From the NCBI RefSeq assembly GCF_043226085.1, contig NZ_CP171225.1:2294001-2358000 (forward strand): 64,000 bases of DNA. Reading direction: 5' to 3'. The notes beneath the pieces were generated by a model, which had not been told where the DNA came from, searched no databases, and saw nothing but the letters and a program-made list of their open reading frames with translations. Numbering within the stretch: position 1 is the stretch's first letter; the number at the start of each line of letters is the position of its first letter. The DNA comes from Amaricoccus sp003258405. GTDB lineage: Bacteria; Pseudomonadota; Alphaproteobacteria; Rhodobacterales; Rhodobacteraceae. Positions 47,762 through 56,846 of this stretch are shown here, piece after piece. The position numbers were made by a program, and so were the translations under genes.

Positions 47762-48630
47762 GAGCCGCCCAGCCCCGGCGCGACCCGGCGCCATCCCGGC
47801 TCCGCTACCGGCTCACCCGGCTCTGGCTGCGCCCGGCCTTCCGCCGGCTGGTCAATCTCGGCGTTCCGCTCGCCGCAGTCCTGCTGGCCTCCTGGACGCT
47901 GCTTGCGCAGTTCGACCTTCAGGCCCGCGCCGTCGCGCTCTACGAAAAGGCCCGCGACGCGATCGTCGAGCAGCCGCAGTTCACCATCACCGCGATCGAG
48001 GTTCCGGACGTGAGCGCCGATCTCGCCGAGCAGATCAAGATCGCGGCCTTCGTCAACCTCCCCGCCAGCAGCCTCGAGGTCAGCGTCGCGGCCGTCCGCT
48101 CCCGCATCGAATCGCTCGACGCGGTGGAACGCGCCCGGGTGCAGATCCGCTCGAACGGCGTCCTGGAGATCCGCGCCATCGAGCGCATGCCGGTGGTGGT
48201 CTGGCGCTCGGAGAAGGGCATCCAGCTCCTCGACCAGAACGGCATCCGCGTGGCCGAGGTGGACAGCCGCCTGCGCCGCCCGGACCTTCCCCTCATCGCA
48301 GGCGATGGCGCCGACGGCCACGTGCCCGAGGCCCTCCTGCTCCTCGACGATGCCCACCCCGTGCTCGGCCGGGTCCGCGGGCTCGTCCGCGTCGGTGAAC
48401 GGCGCTGGGATCTCGTGCTCGACCGCGGCCAGACGATCCGGCTGCCCGAGACCGGCGCCTCCGAGGCACTGCGGCGGGTGATGGCCCTCGAGGCGGGCGA
48501 AGAGCTCCTCGAACGCGATCTCGTGACTGTGGACATGCGCGACCCGCGTCGGCCGATGCTGCGGCTGACCGAGCACGCGGTGTCCGAACTCGAACGGCTG
48601 AGACGGATGGACATGGGAGAAGATGCATGA
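47749..48630 (+). CDS. ftsQ: FtsQ division protein
   Basis: A 293-residue protein: a basic cytoplasmic tail, one membrane segment (about 36-53), a POTRA domain ('FTITAIEVPDVSADLAEQI', 'VAAVRSRIESLDAVERARVQI') and the FtsQ beta domain. It bridges early and late divisome parts. ATG 47749 is chosen because GGAGGA lies six bases upstream; it lies inside the end of ddl. Its stop overlaps ftsA (ATGA). Confidence 0.93.
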   Translation: MLPVRAAQPRRDPAPSRLRYRLTRLWLRPAFRRLVNLGVPLAAVLLASWTLLAQFDLQARAVALYEKARDAIVEQPQFTITAIEVPDVSADLAEQIKIAAFVNLPASSLEVSVAAVRSRIESLDAVERARVQIRSNGVLEIRAIERMPVVVWRSEKGIQLLDQNGIRVAEVDSRLRRPDLPLIAGDGADGHVPEALLLLDDAHPVLGRVRGLVRVGERRWDLVLDRGQTIRLPETGASEALRRVMALEAGEELLERDLVTVDMRDPRRPMLRLTEHAVSELERLRRMDMGEDA

Positions 48631-49961
48631 ACCGGCACCTCTACGATCTGCAACGCGCGATGCGCACGCGGCGGGATGCCGCGCTGCGGCGCGGGGTCAT
48701 TGCGGTGCTCGATATCGGCACGACCAAGGTCTCGTGCCTGGTGCTCCAGTTCGTGCCCGAAGAGGAAGGTGAAGGCGCCAATGCCCGGCCCGTGCTGCGT
48801 CAGGGTGCGTTTCGGGTCATCGGCGCGGCCAACACCCGGTCCCGCGGCATCGCCTTCGGCGAGATCACCTCGATGGACGAATGCGAGCGCGCGATCCGCA
48901 CCGCGGTGCAGGGCGCGCAGAAGATGGCCAACCTCCGCTTCGATCACGTCGTCGTCGCCTTCTCCGGCGGCCGCCCGCGCTCCTATGGCGTGACCGGCGA
49001 GACCGAAGTTGAAAACGGTGCCGTGACCGAGGCAGACATCGGCCAGGTGCTCGCGGAATGCGAGATTCCCGACTATGGCCACGACCGGGATGCGATCCAC
49101 GCGCTCCCCGTCAACTTCTGCCTCGATCACCGCACCGGCCTGACGGACCCCCGTGGCCAGATCGGCCGCGACCTCGCGGTGGACATGCATCTCGTCACCG
49201 TCGCCCGCACGGCGCTGCACAACCTCATGCACTGCATCCGGCGCTGCGACCTCGAACTCGCCGGCATCGTCGCGGCCCCCTATGCCACCGCGCTTGCCAG
49301 CCTCATCGAAGACGAGCAGGAGCTCGGCGCTGCCTGCATCGACATCGGCGGCGGCTCCACCGGCGTCTCGATCTTCGTCCGCCGCCAGATGATCTACACC
49401 GACGCGGTGCGCATGGGCGGCCACCACATCACCTCCGACATCTGCCAGGGCCTCCAGGTCTCGATGCAGGACGCAGAGCGGATGAAGACCAAGCACGGCG
49501 GCCTCATCGCCACCGGCATCGACGACCGCGACATGATCGAGCTGCCCTCGATCCTCGGCGACTGGGACCACGAGCGGCGCCAGATCAGCCGCTCCGAGCT
49601 CATCGGGGTGATGCGGCCGCGCGTCGAGGAGATCCTCGAGGAAGTGCGGGCCCGGCTCGACGCCTCGGGCTTCGAATACCTCCCCTCCCAGCGCATCGTT
49701 CTCACCGGCGGCAGCGCCCAGATCCCTGGCCTCGAGACCATCGCGAGCCACATCCTCGGACGCCAGTGCCGGGTGGGCAAACCGCTGCGGGTCCAGGGCC
49801 TGCCGCAGTCGGCGACCGGGACCTCCTTCTCGACCACCGTGGGTCTCGCAATGCACGTCTCATGCCCGCATGACGAGTGGTGGGACTTCGAAATGCCTCA
49901 GGACCGCCATGGCGCCCGGAAAGTCGTCCGCGCCCTGCGCTGGTTTAAGGAGAACTGGTAA
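48627..49961 (+). CDS. ftsA: FtsA, actin-like FtsZ membrane anchor
   Basis: A 444-residue protein. The actin-fold phosphate loop 'VIAVLDIGTTKVSCLVL' lies near residue 25, the second 'GAACIDIGGGSTGVSIFV' near 230, and 'IVLTGGSAQIPGLETIA' near 357. The end 'ARKVVRALRWFKENW' is an amphipathic helix, expected to bind the membrane. It overlaps ftsQ by ATGA and is followed by a 179-base gap holding the ftsZ leader. Slightly long N-terminal extension, normal for the group. Confidence 0.94.
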   Translation: MNRHLYDLQRAMRTRRDAALRRGVIAVLDIGTTKVSCLVLQFVPEEEGEGANARPVLRQGAFRVIGAANTRSRGIAFGEITSMDECERAIRTAVQGAQKMANLRFDHVVVAFSGGRPRSYGVTGETEVENGAVTEADIGQVLAECEIPDYGHDRDAIHALPVNFCLDHRTGLTDPRGQIGRDLAVDMHLVTVARTALHNLMHCIRRCDLELAGIVAAPYATALASLIEDEQELGAACIDIGGGSTGVSIFVRRQMIYTDAVRMGGHHITSDICQGLQVSMQDAERMKTKHGGLIATGIDDRDMIELPSILGDWDHERRQISRSELIGVMRPRVEEILEEVRARLDASGFEYLPSQRIVLTGGSAQIPGLETIASHILGRQCRVGKPLRVQGLPQSATGTSFSTTVGLAMHVSCPHDEWWDFEMPQDRHGARKVVRALRWFKENW

Positions 49962-50027
49962 CTTGCGGATAGTTTTTAAGTTTCCGCTTTATCTTGTAGC
50001 GCAATACCATATATTGGGGAGAATCAC

Positions 50028-50111
50028 ATGATTCTACGTGACCCTAGCGGTTGTTTCCGCTACCTTTCCCTCACAGAGCAGGCGGAATCGTTCGCGCGTG
50101 TGCGCGGATGA
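50028..50111 (+). CDS. 27-codon leader ORF upstream of ftsZ
   Basis: A short frame with a strong ribosome site (GGGGAGA, 50016-50022) six bases before ATG. It encodes 27 residues (starts MILRDPSG, ends SFARVRG). Its TGA overlaps an in-frame ftsZ ATG at 50108 by ATGA, the same coupling used elsewhere in the cluster. A TAGCGG-TTGTTT-CCGCTA hairpin (50045-50062) lies inside it. It could couple or attenuate ftsZ translation, or be a chance frame in the leader. It has no recognised homologue. Confidence 0.4.
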   Translation: MILRDPSGCFRYLSLTEQAESFARVRG

Positions 50112-50140
50112 CGGATAATTCGGAACAGGCGGACAACAAC

Positions 50141-51784
50141 ATGGCACTGACTCTCAGCATTCCAGTGACTCAGGACCTCAGCCCCCGGATCACGGTGGTT
50201 GGTGTCGGTGGTGCAGGCGGCAACGCAGTCAATAACATGATCGAGCAGCAGCTCGAAGGCTGCGAATTCGTCGTCGCGAACACCGATGCACAGGCCCTTC
50301 AGCAGAGCCAGGCGAGCAACAAGCTCCAGCTCGGCACCCGCGTGACGGAGGGGCTCGGTGCAGGCGCGCGGCCCGAAGTCGGCGCGGCAGCGGCCGAGGA
50401 ATCGATCGAGGACATCGTCGAGCGTCTCTCGGGCTGCCACATGTGCTTCATCACCGCCGGCATGGGCGGCGGCACCGGCACCGGCGCGGCCCCGATCATC
50501 GCCAAGGCCGCCCGCGAGATGGGCATCCTCACCGTCGGCGTCGTGACCAAGCCCTTCCACTTCGAAGGCTCGCGCCGCATGCGTCAGGCCGAGAACGGCG
50601 TGGACGAGCTGCAGAAGCATGTCGACACGCTCATCATCATCCCCAACCAGAACCTCTTCCGGCTCGCCAACGAGAAGACCACGTTCACGGAAGCCTTCGC
50701 GCTCGCCGATGACGTGCTCTATCAGGGCGTCAAGGGCGTCACCGACCTCATGGTCCGTCCGGGCATCATCAACCTCGACTTCGCCGACGTCCGTTCGGTG
50801 ATGAACGAGATGGGCAAGGCGATGATGGGCACGGGCGAGGCCTCCGGCGAGGACCGCGCCGTCCAGGCCGCCGAGAAGGCGATCGCCAACCCGCTCCTCG
50901 ACGAGATCAGCCTCAAGGGCGCACGCGGCGTGCTCATCAACATCACCGCCGGCCCCGATCTCACGCTCTTCGAACTCGACGAGGCGGCCAACCGCATCCG
51001 CGCCGAGGTCGATGCCGAGGCCAACATCATGGTCGGCTCCACCCTCGATCCGGAAATGGCGGGCATGATGCGCGTCTCCGTCGTCGCGACCGGCATCGAC
51101 GCCATCGCGAAGCCCGAGGAAGTCGCCGCACCGCAGGCTGCCAAGGTTGCCGAACCGCTCCAGGCTCCGGCCGCCGCACCCGCCATCTCGGCCGGCCCGA
51201 TCGCCGCAGCGCTGCGCAACAGCTCGGCCTCGCCGATGCCCACGCCCGAGCAGCCCGCCCAGCAGCCCGCGCCCGCCCCGAGCTTTGCCGATGCGCAGAT
51301 GCAGGTCGACCGTGACGTTGCGCCCGAGGCCCCCGCTGCCGCGCGTGGCGCTGTGCCGCAGCCCGCTGCCGTGCACCATGGCGGCCGCACCGCGCCCTAT
51401 GGCCAGCCGAAGATCGACGCCAGCGAAGCGCGCGAAGCAAACATGGCCGCCGCCGCCGCAGCAGCCCGCCGCCCCGGCGAGCCCTCCCCCGACGCGCTGC
51501 GCCGGCTGCAGGCCGCCGTGCAGAACGTGCCGAAGGCCCAGCCGATGGTGCGTCCGATCGCCCAGACGCCCCGCAGCGACGCTGATCGCGGCGGCCGCCT
51601 GACGATCAACAGCCTCATCCACAAGATGACCGGCCAGGCCACCCGCGATCAGGCCCAGCCGCGGCCGCATCAGCAGGACGTGCCGTTCCAGTCGCAGCCG
51701 GAAGAAACCGCCGCGGGCGACTTCGAGGACAGCGAGCGCGAACGCGTGGACATCCCCGCCTTCCTCCGCCGTCAGGCCAACTGA
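50141..51784 (+). CDS. ftsZ: FtsZ, tubulin-like division GTPase
   Basis: A 547-residue FtsZ. The core (about 1-320) has 'ITVVGVGGAGGNAVNNMI', the GTP signature GGGTGTG (109-115), 'NFRLANEKTTFTEAF'-type and 'GVTDLMVRPGIINLDFADV' segments. A long Ala/Pro/Gln-rich linker (about 325-530) leads to the conserved tail 'VDIPAFLRRQAN'. ATG 50141 gives the family's usual start (MALTLSIP), but ATG 50108 (11 residues longer) is coupled to the leader ORF and cannot be excluded. It polymerises into the Z ring. The linker is long, as in relatives. Confidence 0.96.
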   Translation: MALTLSIPVTQDLSPRITVVGVGGAGGNAVNNMIEQQLEGCEFVVANTDAQALQQSQASNKLQLGTRVTEGLGAGARPEVGAAAAEESIEDIVERLSGCHMCFITAGMGGGTGTGAAPIIAKAAREMGILTVGVVTKPFHFEGSRRMRQAENGVDELQKHVDTLIIIPNQNLFRLANEKTTFTEAFALADDVLYQGVKGVTDLMVRPGIINLDFADVRSVMNEMGKAMMGTGEASGEDRAVQAAEKAIANPLLDEISLKGARGVLINITAGPDLTLFELDEAANRIRAEVDAEANIMVGSTLDPEMAGMMRVSVVATGIDAIAKPEEVAAPQAAKVAEPLQAPAAAPAISAGPIAAALRNSSASPMPTPEQPAQQPAPAPSFADAQMQVDRDVAPEAPAAARGAVPQPAAVHHGGRTAPYGQPKIDASEAREANMAAAAAAARRPGEPSPDALRRLQAAVQNVPKAQPMVRPIAQTPRSDADRGGRLTINSLIHKMTGQATRDQAQPRPHQQDVPFQSQPEETAAGDFEDSERERVDIPAFLRRQAN

Positions 51785-51827
51785 CCGTATTCCCCGCCGG
51801 CCCGCCCGGCGACAGGAACGTTCTTCA

Positions 51828-51859
51828 GAGGGGCACCCGGAACCATCCGGGTGCCCCTC
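51828..51859 (+). terminator. strong hairpin after ftsZ
   Basis: A perfect 13-base-pair inverted repeat (GAGGGGCACCCGG / CCGGGTGCCCCTC) with loop AACCAT, 44 bases after the ftsZ stop. The T tract is weak (CTCCGTTCG), but the stem is very stable. It likely ends the division-cluster transcript. Confidence 0.75.
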
Positions 51860-51937
51860 CTCCGTTCGGGCCACTGGACGCCGGCGGGTATCTTGCCGTA
51901 TGCCTCTGCCCTCCCGTGACCAGCCCTGAGGACGGCC

Positions 51938-52837
51938 ATGACTGAGGCGATGATTGGCGAAAGCGAGAAAGCCCGGGCGAAGGCCTGGTTCGAGGAACTG
52001 CGCAACCGGATCTGCGCGGCTTTCGAGGCACTCGAGGACGCTCAGGACACCGGACCCTTCGCCGATCTGCCCCCCGGCCGCTTCGAGCGCAAGGAAACCC
52101 GCCGCGCCGGCGAGGGCGAGGCGGATGCCGGCGGCGGCGTGATGGCGGTGATGCGCGGCGGCCGCGTCTTCGAGAAGGTCGGCGTCAACGTCTCCGCCGT
52201 CTACGGCCGCCTCGGCGCCCAGGCCCAGCGCAGCCTCACCGCGCGCCGGGAAATCCCCGGCCTCGAGGCAGACCCGCGCTTCTGGGCCTCGGGCATCAGC
52301 CTCGTCGCCCACATGCGCTCGCCCAGGACCCCCGCCGTCCACATGAACACCCGCATGTTCTGGACCCCGTTCGACTGGTGGTTCGGCGGCGGCGCCGATC
52401 TCAATCCGATGCTCGAGAACGAGGACGACACCGCCTTCTTCCACGCGCGCCTGCGCGAGGCCTGCGACGCCCACGATCCCGGCTACTACCCGCGCTTCAA
52501 GGCCTGGGCCGACGACTATTTCCTCATCCGCCACTGGAACGAGCCCCGCGGCGTCGGCGGGATCTTCTACGACGATCTCTGCACCGGCGACTGGGAAGCC
52601 GATTTCGCCTTCACCCGCGACGTGGGGCAGGGCTTTCTCGCCGCCTTCCCGCCGCTCACCGAGCAGCACATGCGCGAGAGCTGGACAGAGGCCGAGCGCG
52701 AGATCCAGCTGGTGAAGCGCGGCCGCTACGCCGAGTTCAATCTCGTCTACGACCGCGGCACCCGCTTCGGCCTCGAGACCGGGCACAACCCCGAAGCCGT
52801 GCTCATGTCGCTCCCCCCGATCGCGAAGTGGCCCTGA
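51938..52837 (+). CDS. hemF: aerobic coproporphyrinogen III oxidase
   Basis: A 299-residue enzyme of the oxygen-dependent type, converting coproporphyrinogen III to protoporphyrinogen IX in haem and chlorophyll synthesis. Typical are 'GVNVSAVYG', 'ISLVAHMRSPRTPAVHMNTR', 'WFGGGADLNPM', 'EPRGVGGIFYDDL' and 'RGRYAEFNLVYDRGTRFGL'. It follows the ftsZ terminator and is probably its own unit. lpxC, often found after ftsZ, is not here. Confidence 0.95.
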   Translation: MTEAMIGESEKARAKAWFEELRNRICAAFEALEDAQDTGPFADLPPGRFERKETRRAGEGEADAGGGVMAVMRGGRVFEKVGVNVSAVYGRLGAQAQRSLTARREIPGLEADPRFWASGISLVAHMRSPRTPAVHMNTRMFWTPFDWWFGGGADLNPMLENEDDTAFFHARLREACDAHDPGYYPRFKAWADDYFLIRHWNEPRGVGGIFYDDLCTGDWEADFAFTRDVGQGFLAAFPPLTEQHMRESWTEAEREIQLVKRGRYAEFNLVYDRGTRFGLETGHNPEAVLMSLPPIAKWP

Positions 52838-52891
52838 GGGCCGCGCCGGAGCCCCTTCCCTTCCCCGCGCGGGCCGGGCAATCTTGCCGCC

Positions 52892-53503
52892 ATGACCGAA
52901 CGCATCGCCATCCTCGGCTGGGGCTCGCTGCTCTGGGATCTCGACGATCTCGCCCCGAAGGTCGCGGGCTCCTGGGCGATGCGCGCAGGCCCGCGCCTCC
53001 CGATGGAGTTCAGCCGCATCAGCGCCAAGCGCAAGCTCGGCCTCGTCCTCTGCCTCGATCCGGCCACCGGGGCGCCCTGCGCGACCCACGCCATTGCCTC
53101 GATCCGCACCGGGATCGGCGCCGCCCGCGCGGACCTCGCCGCCCGCGAACGCGCGCCCACCAGCCGCATCGGCTGGGCCGATCCCTCCGGGGAGGGCGAG
53201 AGCCGGCTGCCCGAGCTCCTGCCGCATATCGGCGCCTGGTGCCGTGCCGCGGGCTGGGCCGGGGCGGTCTGGACCGATCTCGAGCCCAACTTCCGCGAAA
53301 CCACCGGCCGCACCTTCACGGTGCCCGAAGGGCTCGGCTACCTGCGCGGCCTTGCGGGCGAGAGCCTGGCCGAAGCGCATCGCTACATCCGCAACGCCCC
53401 GCTCGCCACCCGCACGCCGCTCCGCCGCGCGCTCGCCCGCGACACCTGGTGGCGGGGCCTCAGCCGACCACACGGTGCCCTCGGCCGCGCAGACATTCGA
53501 TGA
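52892..53503 (+). CDS. gamma-glutamylcyclotransferase-like protein
   Basis: A 203-residue protein. The opening 'IAILGWGSLLWDLDDLAP' resembles the GGCT fold's Y/WGSL phosphate-binding loop. The rest ('FSRISAKRKLGLVLCLDPATG') fits only loosely, and the usual catalytic Glu is not obvious, so activity is uncertain. Its 3' end overlaps the convergent lipoprotein gene by 44 bases. It may be co-transcribed with hemF, 54 bases upstream. Confidence 0.6.
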   Translation: MTERIAILGWGSLLWDLDDLAPKVAGSWAMRAGPRLPMEFSRISAKRKLGLVLCLDPATGAPCATHAIASIRTGIGAARADLAARERAPTSRIGWADPSGEGESRLPELLPHIGAWCRAAGWAGAVWTDLEPNFRETTGRTFTVPEGLGYLRGLAGESLAEAHRYIRNAPLATRTPLRRALARDTWWRGLSRPHGALGRADIR

Positions 53504-53837
53504 CGATGGCCTGACGCCGGTCGGCGGCATTGATCCCGCCGGCCGCGCCCCCCGCGAGCCCGCCGACGACGGCACCGCCCGCCGCGCCTTCGAGATCGGA
53601 ACTGTCGTCATCGGCAAGCCCCAGCAGCGCGCCCACCCCCGCGCCGAGCACCGCCGCGCCGAGCGTCTCCTGATCGAACTGCTTCTGATTGCGGGCGAGC
53701 GCCCGGCATTCGGCCAGATCGCCGGCGTAGGCCGGGCCCGCGGGCCCGTCGAGAATGGGAGAGTAATTCGAACCGCCATCGGCACAGGCGGCAAGAAGCA
53801 CGAGCGGCAGCAAGGCAGGAAAGACTTTCATCGTCAT
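53460..53837 (-). CDS. glycine-zipper lipoprotein
   Basis: A 125-residue outer-envelope lipoprotein. The signal peptide ends in a lipobox (LLAAC, Cys near 18). A glycine-zipper (about 58-105, 'LGAAVLGAGVGALLGLADDDSSDLEGAAGGAVVGGLAGGAAGGI') forms two hydrophobic helical hairpins. Such proteins occur in the outer membrane; the function is unknown. It is convergent with the GGCT-like gene, with overlapping ends. ATG 53831 is an alternative start. Confidence 0.8.
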   Translation of the reverse strand: MTMKVFPALLPLVLLAACADGGSNYSPILDGPAGPAYAGDLAECRALARNQKQFDQETLGAAVLGAGVGALLGLADDDSSDLEGAAGGAVVGGLAGGAAGGINAADRRQAIVIECLRGRGHRVVG

Positions 53838-53972
53838 GTCTGAGGTCCGGAGTGGTTGAAGCAGCGCCCCGCGCGGAGCCCTGCTGCGGATACCGTCTCC
53901 GCGCCGCACCGCACATGACCGGCGGTTCCAGATCCTTGGCATTTGGTTGCAACCGGCCCTATAGATCGAGCG

Positions 53973-55025
53973 ATGCAGCAGACGAGCCTCTCCGGACAGT
54001 CCGTCGCGGCCGGCCTTGTCCGCGGGTTCCTCGACTATGCCGAGGCCCGGGGCGCCGGGCGCGCCCGCCTGCTCGCCCACTCGGGTATCGCCGAGACCGC
54101 CCTCACGGATCAGGACGCCCGGATCCCGATGGCGGCCTACCGCGCGCTGCTCGACGAAGCCGCTGCCGAAACCGGCGACGGCGCCATCGCCATACGCTTC
54201 AGCATCGGCACCGAGCTCGACCGGCTTTCGATCGTCGGCCTGATCGTGCATTCCTCGGCCTCGGTCGCCGACAGCCTCGTCCAGCTCAACCGCTACAGCC
54301 GCCTGATGGTCGAGGTCGACGTGATGAACGGCGCCGAGCGCTTCAGCGTCGGCGGAGAGCGCGGCGAGATCTGGATCACCGACAACCGCCCAGACCCCAA
54401 CAGCTTCCCCGCACTCAGCGAAAACGCCTTCGCCCGCTTCATCGGCGAGTTCCGCCGCGGCTTCCCCGGCCGGCCCTTTGCGCTGGAGATCGAGTTCACC
54501 CACCCGCGTCCGGCCCATGCCGAGACCACGGCCGAACTCTACCGCGTCCCCATCCGCTACGACGCGCCGCGCAATGCGCTGCGCATGGACCCTGTCTGGC
54601 TCACGACCGAGTTCGACGGCACGAGCGGCTATGTCTTCGGCATCTTCGCCGAGCGCGCGGATGCGCTGATGCAGCGGCTCGAAACCGACCGCACGGCGCG
54701 CGGCCGCCTCGAAGCCGCGCTGCTTCCGATCCTCCATCAGGGCGATGTGACGATCGAGACGGTCGCCGCCGGCCTCGGCATGAGCCGCCAGACGCTCTAC
54801 CGCCGCCTGCGCGCCGAAGAGACCAGCTTTGCCGCCGTGCTCGACGCGCTGCGCTTCCGCATGGCCTCCGACTACCTCTCGGCGCGCAAGGTCTCGGTCA
54901 ACCAGACCGCCTATCTCGTGGGCTTCTCCGAACCCTCTTCCTTCGTCCGCGCCTTCCGCCGCTGGACCGGCAAGACCCCCACGGCCTTTCTCGCGGCCAA
55001 CGCGTCACGCGCCACGAGCGGCTGA
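53973..55025 (+). CDS. AraC-family transcriptional regulator
   Basis: A 350-residue regulator. The N-terminal 200 residues match the arabinose-binding-like domain of the OruR/ArgR-type AraC proteins ('VRGFLDYAEARGAGRARLLAHSGI', 'ELDRLSIVGLIVHSSASVADSL'). The C-terminal 100 residues are the two-helix DNA-binding domain ('TIETVAAGLGMSRQTLYRRLRAEETSFAAVLDALRF', 'NQTAYLVGFSEPSSFVRAFRRWTGKTP'). Effector and targets are unknown. It stands divergent from the lipoprotein gene. Confidence 0.88.
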   Translation: MQQTSLSGQSVAAGLVRGFLDYAEARGAGRARLLAHSGIAETALTDQDARIPMAAYRALLDEAAAETGDGAIAIRFSIGTELDRLSIVGLIVHSSASVADSLVQLNRYSRLMVEVDVMNGAERFSVGGERGEIWITDNRPDPNSFPALSENAFARFIGEFRRGFPGRPFALEIEFTHPRPAHAETTAELYRVPIRYDAPRNALRMDPVWLTTEFDGTSGYVFGIFAERADALMQRLETDRTARGRLEAALLPILHQGDVTIETVAAGLGMSRQTLYRRLRAEETSFAAVLDALRFRMASDYLSARKVSVNQTAYLVGFSEPSSFVRAFRRWTGKTPTAFLAANASRATSG

Positions 55026-55103
55026 CGGCCCGACACCCGCGCGCCCCGGATCGCCCGGCCCGCCCTCGCGGTCCTGCCCCGCAGCCGTCCGGGCGCGTGG
55101 CCG

Positions 55104-56609
55104 TCACCCCTCGCAGAGCACCGGCACCACTGCACGCTGCACCGCGTCGGGCACGCCTTCGCGCAGATCCGGCGGCTCGCCCGAAAGCCGCGGCAGGCTC
55201 GCTCCCTCCGCCTCGAGAAAGCCGAGCAGGGCCTCACCGGTGACGGCATAGTTGATGTTCTCCGGCAGCGAGCCGGTTTCCTCCGCAAACTCGATCTTGG
55301 CGATCTGCGCGACCACGACCCCGATCACCGTTCCATCGCTCGACAGAAGCGGTCCGCCGGAGTTTCCGGGCTGGATCGGCGCTGAAACGGTGATGGCGTC
55401 GGGATCATCGTGATAGCCCACCAGCGCGCTGACATTGCCGAGCGTCGAGTTGAGCGCGGTGTTGACCTGCCCGAAATAGGGATAGCCGAGCGCGATCACC
55501 GGCTGACCGAGCGCCGCCTTGCCGGTCCGGTGCAGCGGGATCCAGTCCCGCGACCGCGCGGGCGAGGAGAGCAGCGCAAGGTCGAGGCCGGGATGCACCG
55601 CCACGATCGAAAGCGCGGTCCCGTCGAGCAGCGTCACGGCCCGGCAATCCTCCACCACATGCCGTGCGGTGACGAGATCGGTGTTGTTGACGAAAAACCC
55701 GGTCCCGGTCCCGCGCAGCGGATGCAGGCCGCCCGAATCGCCCCTCTCGGGCACGGCCGCGGTCACGGCTTCCGGCGCGGCCGGCGCCTCCTCCTCGCCC
55801 ACCGCGAGCCAGGCCCGCACGAGACCGGTCAGCCGCGCGTCGTTTCCGAGCACATCCGCGTCAGGGTCCGAACCGAGGCTTCCGACAATCACCTCGAAGA
55901 TCCGTCGGTCACCGCCGGGCTGGAGAACGACCATCGTCGTGTTCCACGCGCCCGGCCGCAGCGGATCGAGATCGGAGCGCACATACCAGCGCGCGCCTCC
56001 CTCATCGAGCGCCGTGACCAGTCGGCCGCTCCGCCGCACGGTGTAGGGCTCGGCATAGGCCGGAAACCCGTCGAGCATCACCCTGTGCAGGATCGCGGCC
56101 AGCCCCGGCGCTGTCTGAAAGACCCGGATCTCCACGTCCCGATCCTCGAGCACGAACTCCCCCCAGTCGGGATGCTCGCCGGGCACGAAAGCCCCGGGAG
56201 GCGCAAGCAGGCGATGCGCCACCGGAGGCCCCCCGCGATAGGAGAGACCCGTCTGGGACAGGAAGTCATAGGCCCGCCGGCCGATCTCCGCGGCATGATA
56301 GCCGAAGACGAGCCCTGTCGCCGCGGCATCGGCATCCGTCTCCGCCACGAACGCCTCCATCGCCTGCTGCGACCGCGCGCCCCAGGCGCCGTCGATCAGC
56401 CCGCGATAGCTGCCCGAGACCGTCAGGCCGATCTGCAGCACGCGCTTCTCTTCCACCGAGAAGGGCCGCGCGTCGAATTCCGCGAGGAGCGGGCCGCCAC
56501 CGGTCTCGGCCCAAGCGCCCGAGAGCACCGGCACGAAGAGCAGCAGCAGAAGCACCACGGCTCCGGCCACGCCTCGCGCCACCCCAAAGGAAATACCCAG
56601 GCCCCGCAT
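55104..56609 (-). CDS. secreted trypsin-like serine protease with N-terminal extension
   Basis: A 501-residue protein. After an N-terminal signal or anchor ('GVAGAVVLLLLLFVPVLSGAWA') comes a short peptidoglycan-binding-like helical part ('EKRVLQIGLTVSGSYRGLIDGAWGARSQQAMEAF') and a roughly 200-residue unknown region. A trypsin-fold domain (about 305-480) follows with the triad in 'VTARHVVEDC', 'HPGLDLALL' and 'QPGNSGGPLLS'. It is expected to act in the periplasm. ATG 56609 is preferred (GGGGGGCGGGG precedes it) over 56636. Confidence 0.82.
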   Translation of the reverse strand: MRGLGISFGVARGVAGAVVLLLLLFVPVLSGAWAETGGGPLLAEFDARPFSVEEKRVLQIGLTVSGSYRGLIDGAWGARSQQAMEAFVAETDADAAATGLVFGYHAAEIGRRAYDFLSQTGLSYRGGPPVAHRLLAPPGAFVPGEHPDWGEFVLEDRDVEIRVFQTAPGLAAILHRVMLDGFPAYAEPYTVRRSGRLVTALDEGGARWYVRSDLDPLRPGAWNTTMVVLQPGGDRRIFEVIVGSLGSDPDADVLGNDARLTGLVRAWLAVGEEEAPAAPEAVTAAVPERGDSGGLHPLRGTGTGFFVNNTDLVTARHVVEDCRAVTLLDGTALSIVAVHPGLDLALLSSPARSRDWIPLHRTGKAALGQPVIALGYPYFGQVNTALNSTLGNVSALVGYHDDPDAITVSAPIQPGNSGGPLLSSDGTVIGVVVAQIAKIEFAEETGSLPENINYAVTGEALLGFLEAEGASLPRLSGEPPDLREGVPDAVQRAVVPVLCEG

Positions 56610-56846
56610 GTCCCCGCCCCCCAGCAAGAAGAACATGCACGGAACATAGCAGGTTTGGCGCCGGAGCGGCGGGCGCGTTCATGAACTGGCTAACGGCGGG
56701 CGGCGTATGGCAATTTGCCATATGGATTCCATACGGATTCCATATCGATTCCAGATAGCCCGTTCCCCGCCTTCCGTCCCTGTTGTCAGGGCGCCGCGCA
56801 GGGTATAGTTCTTCACGCTTCCGAGCCCCTGAGATCAGTGTCCGCC

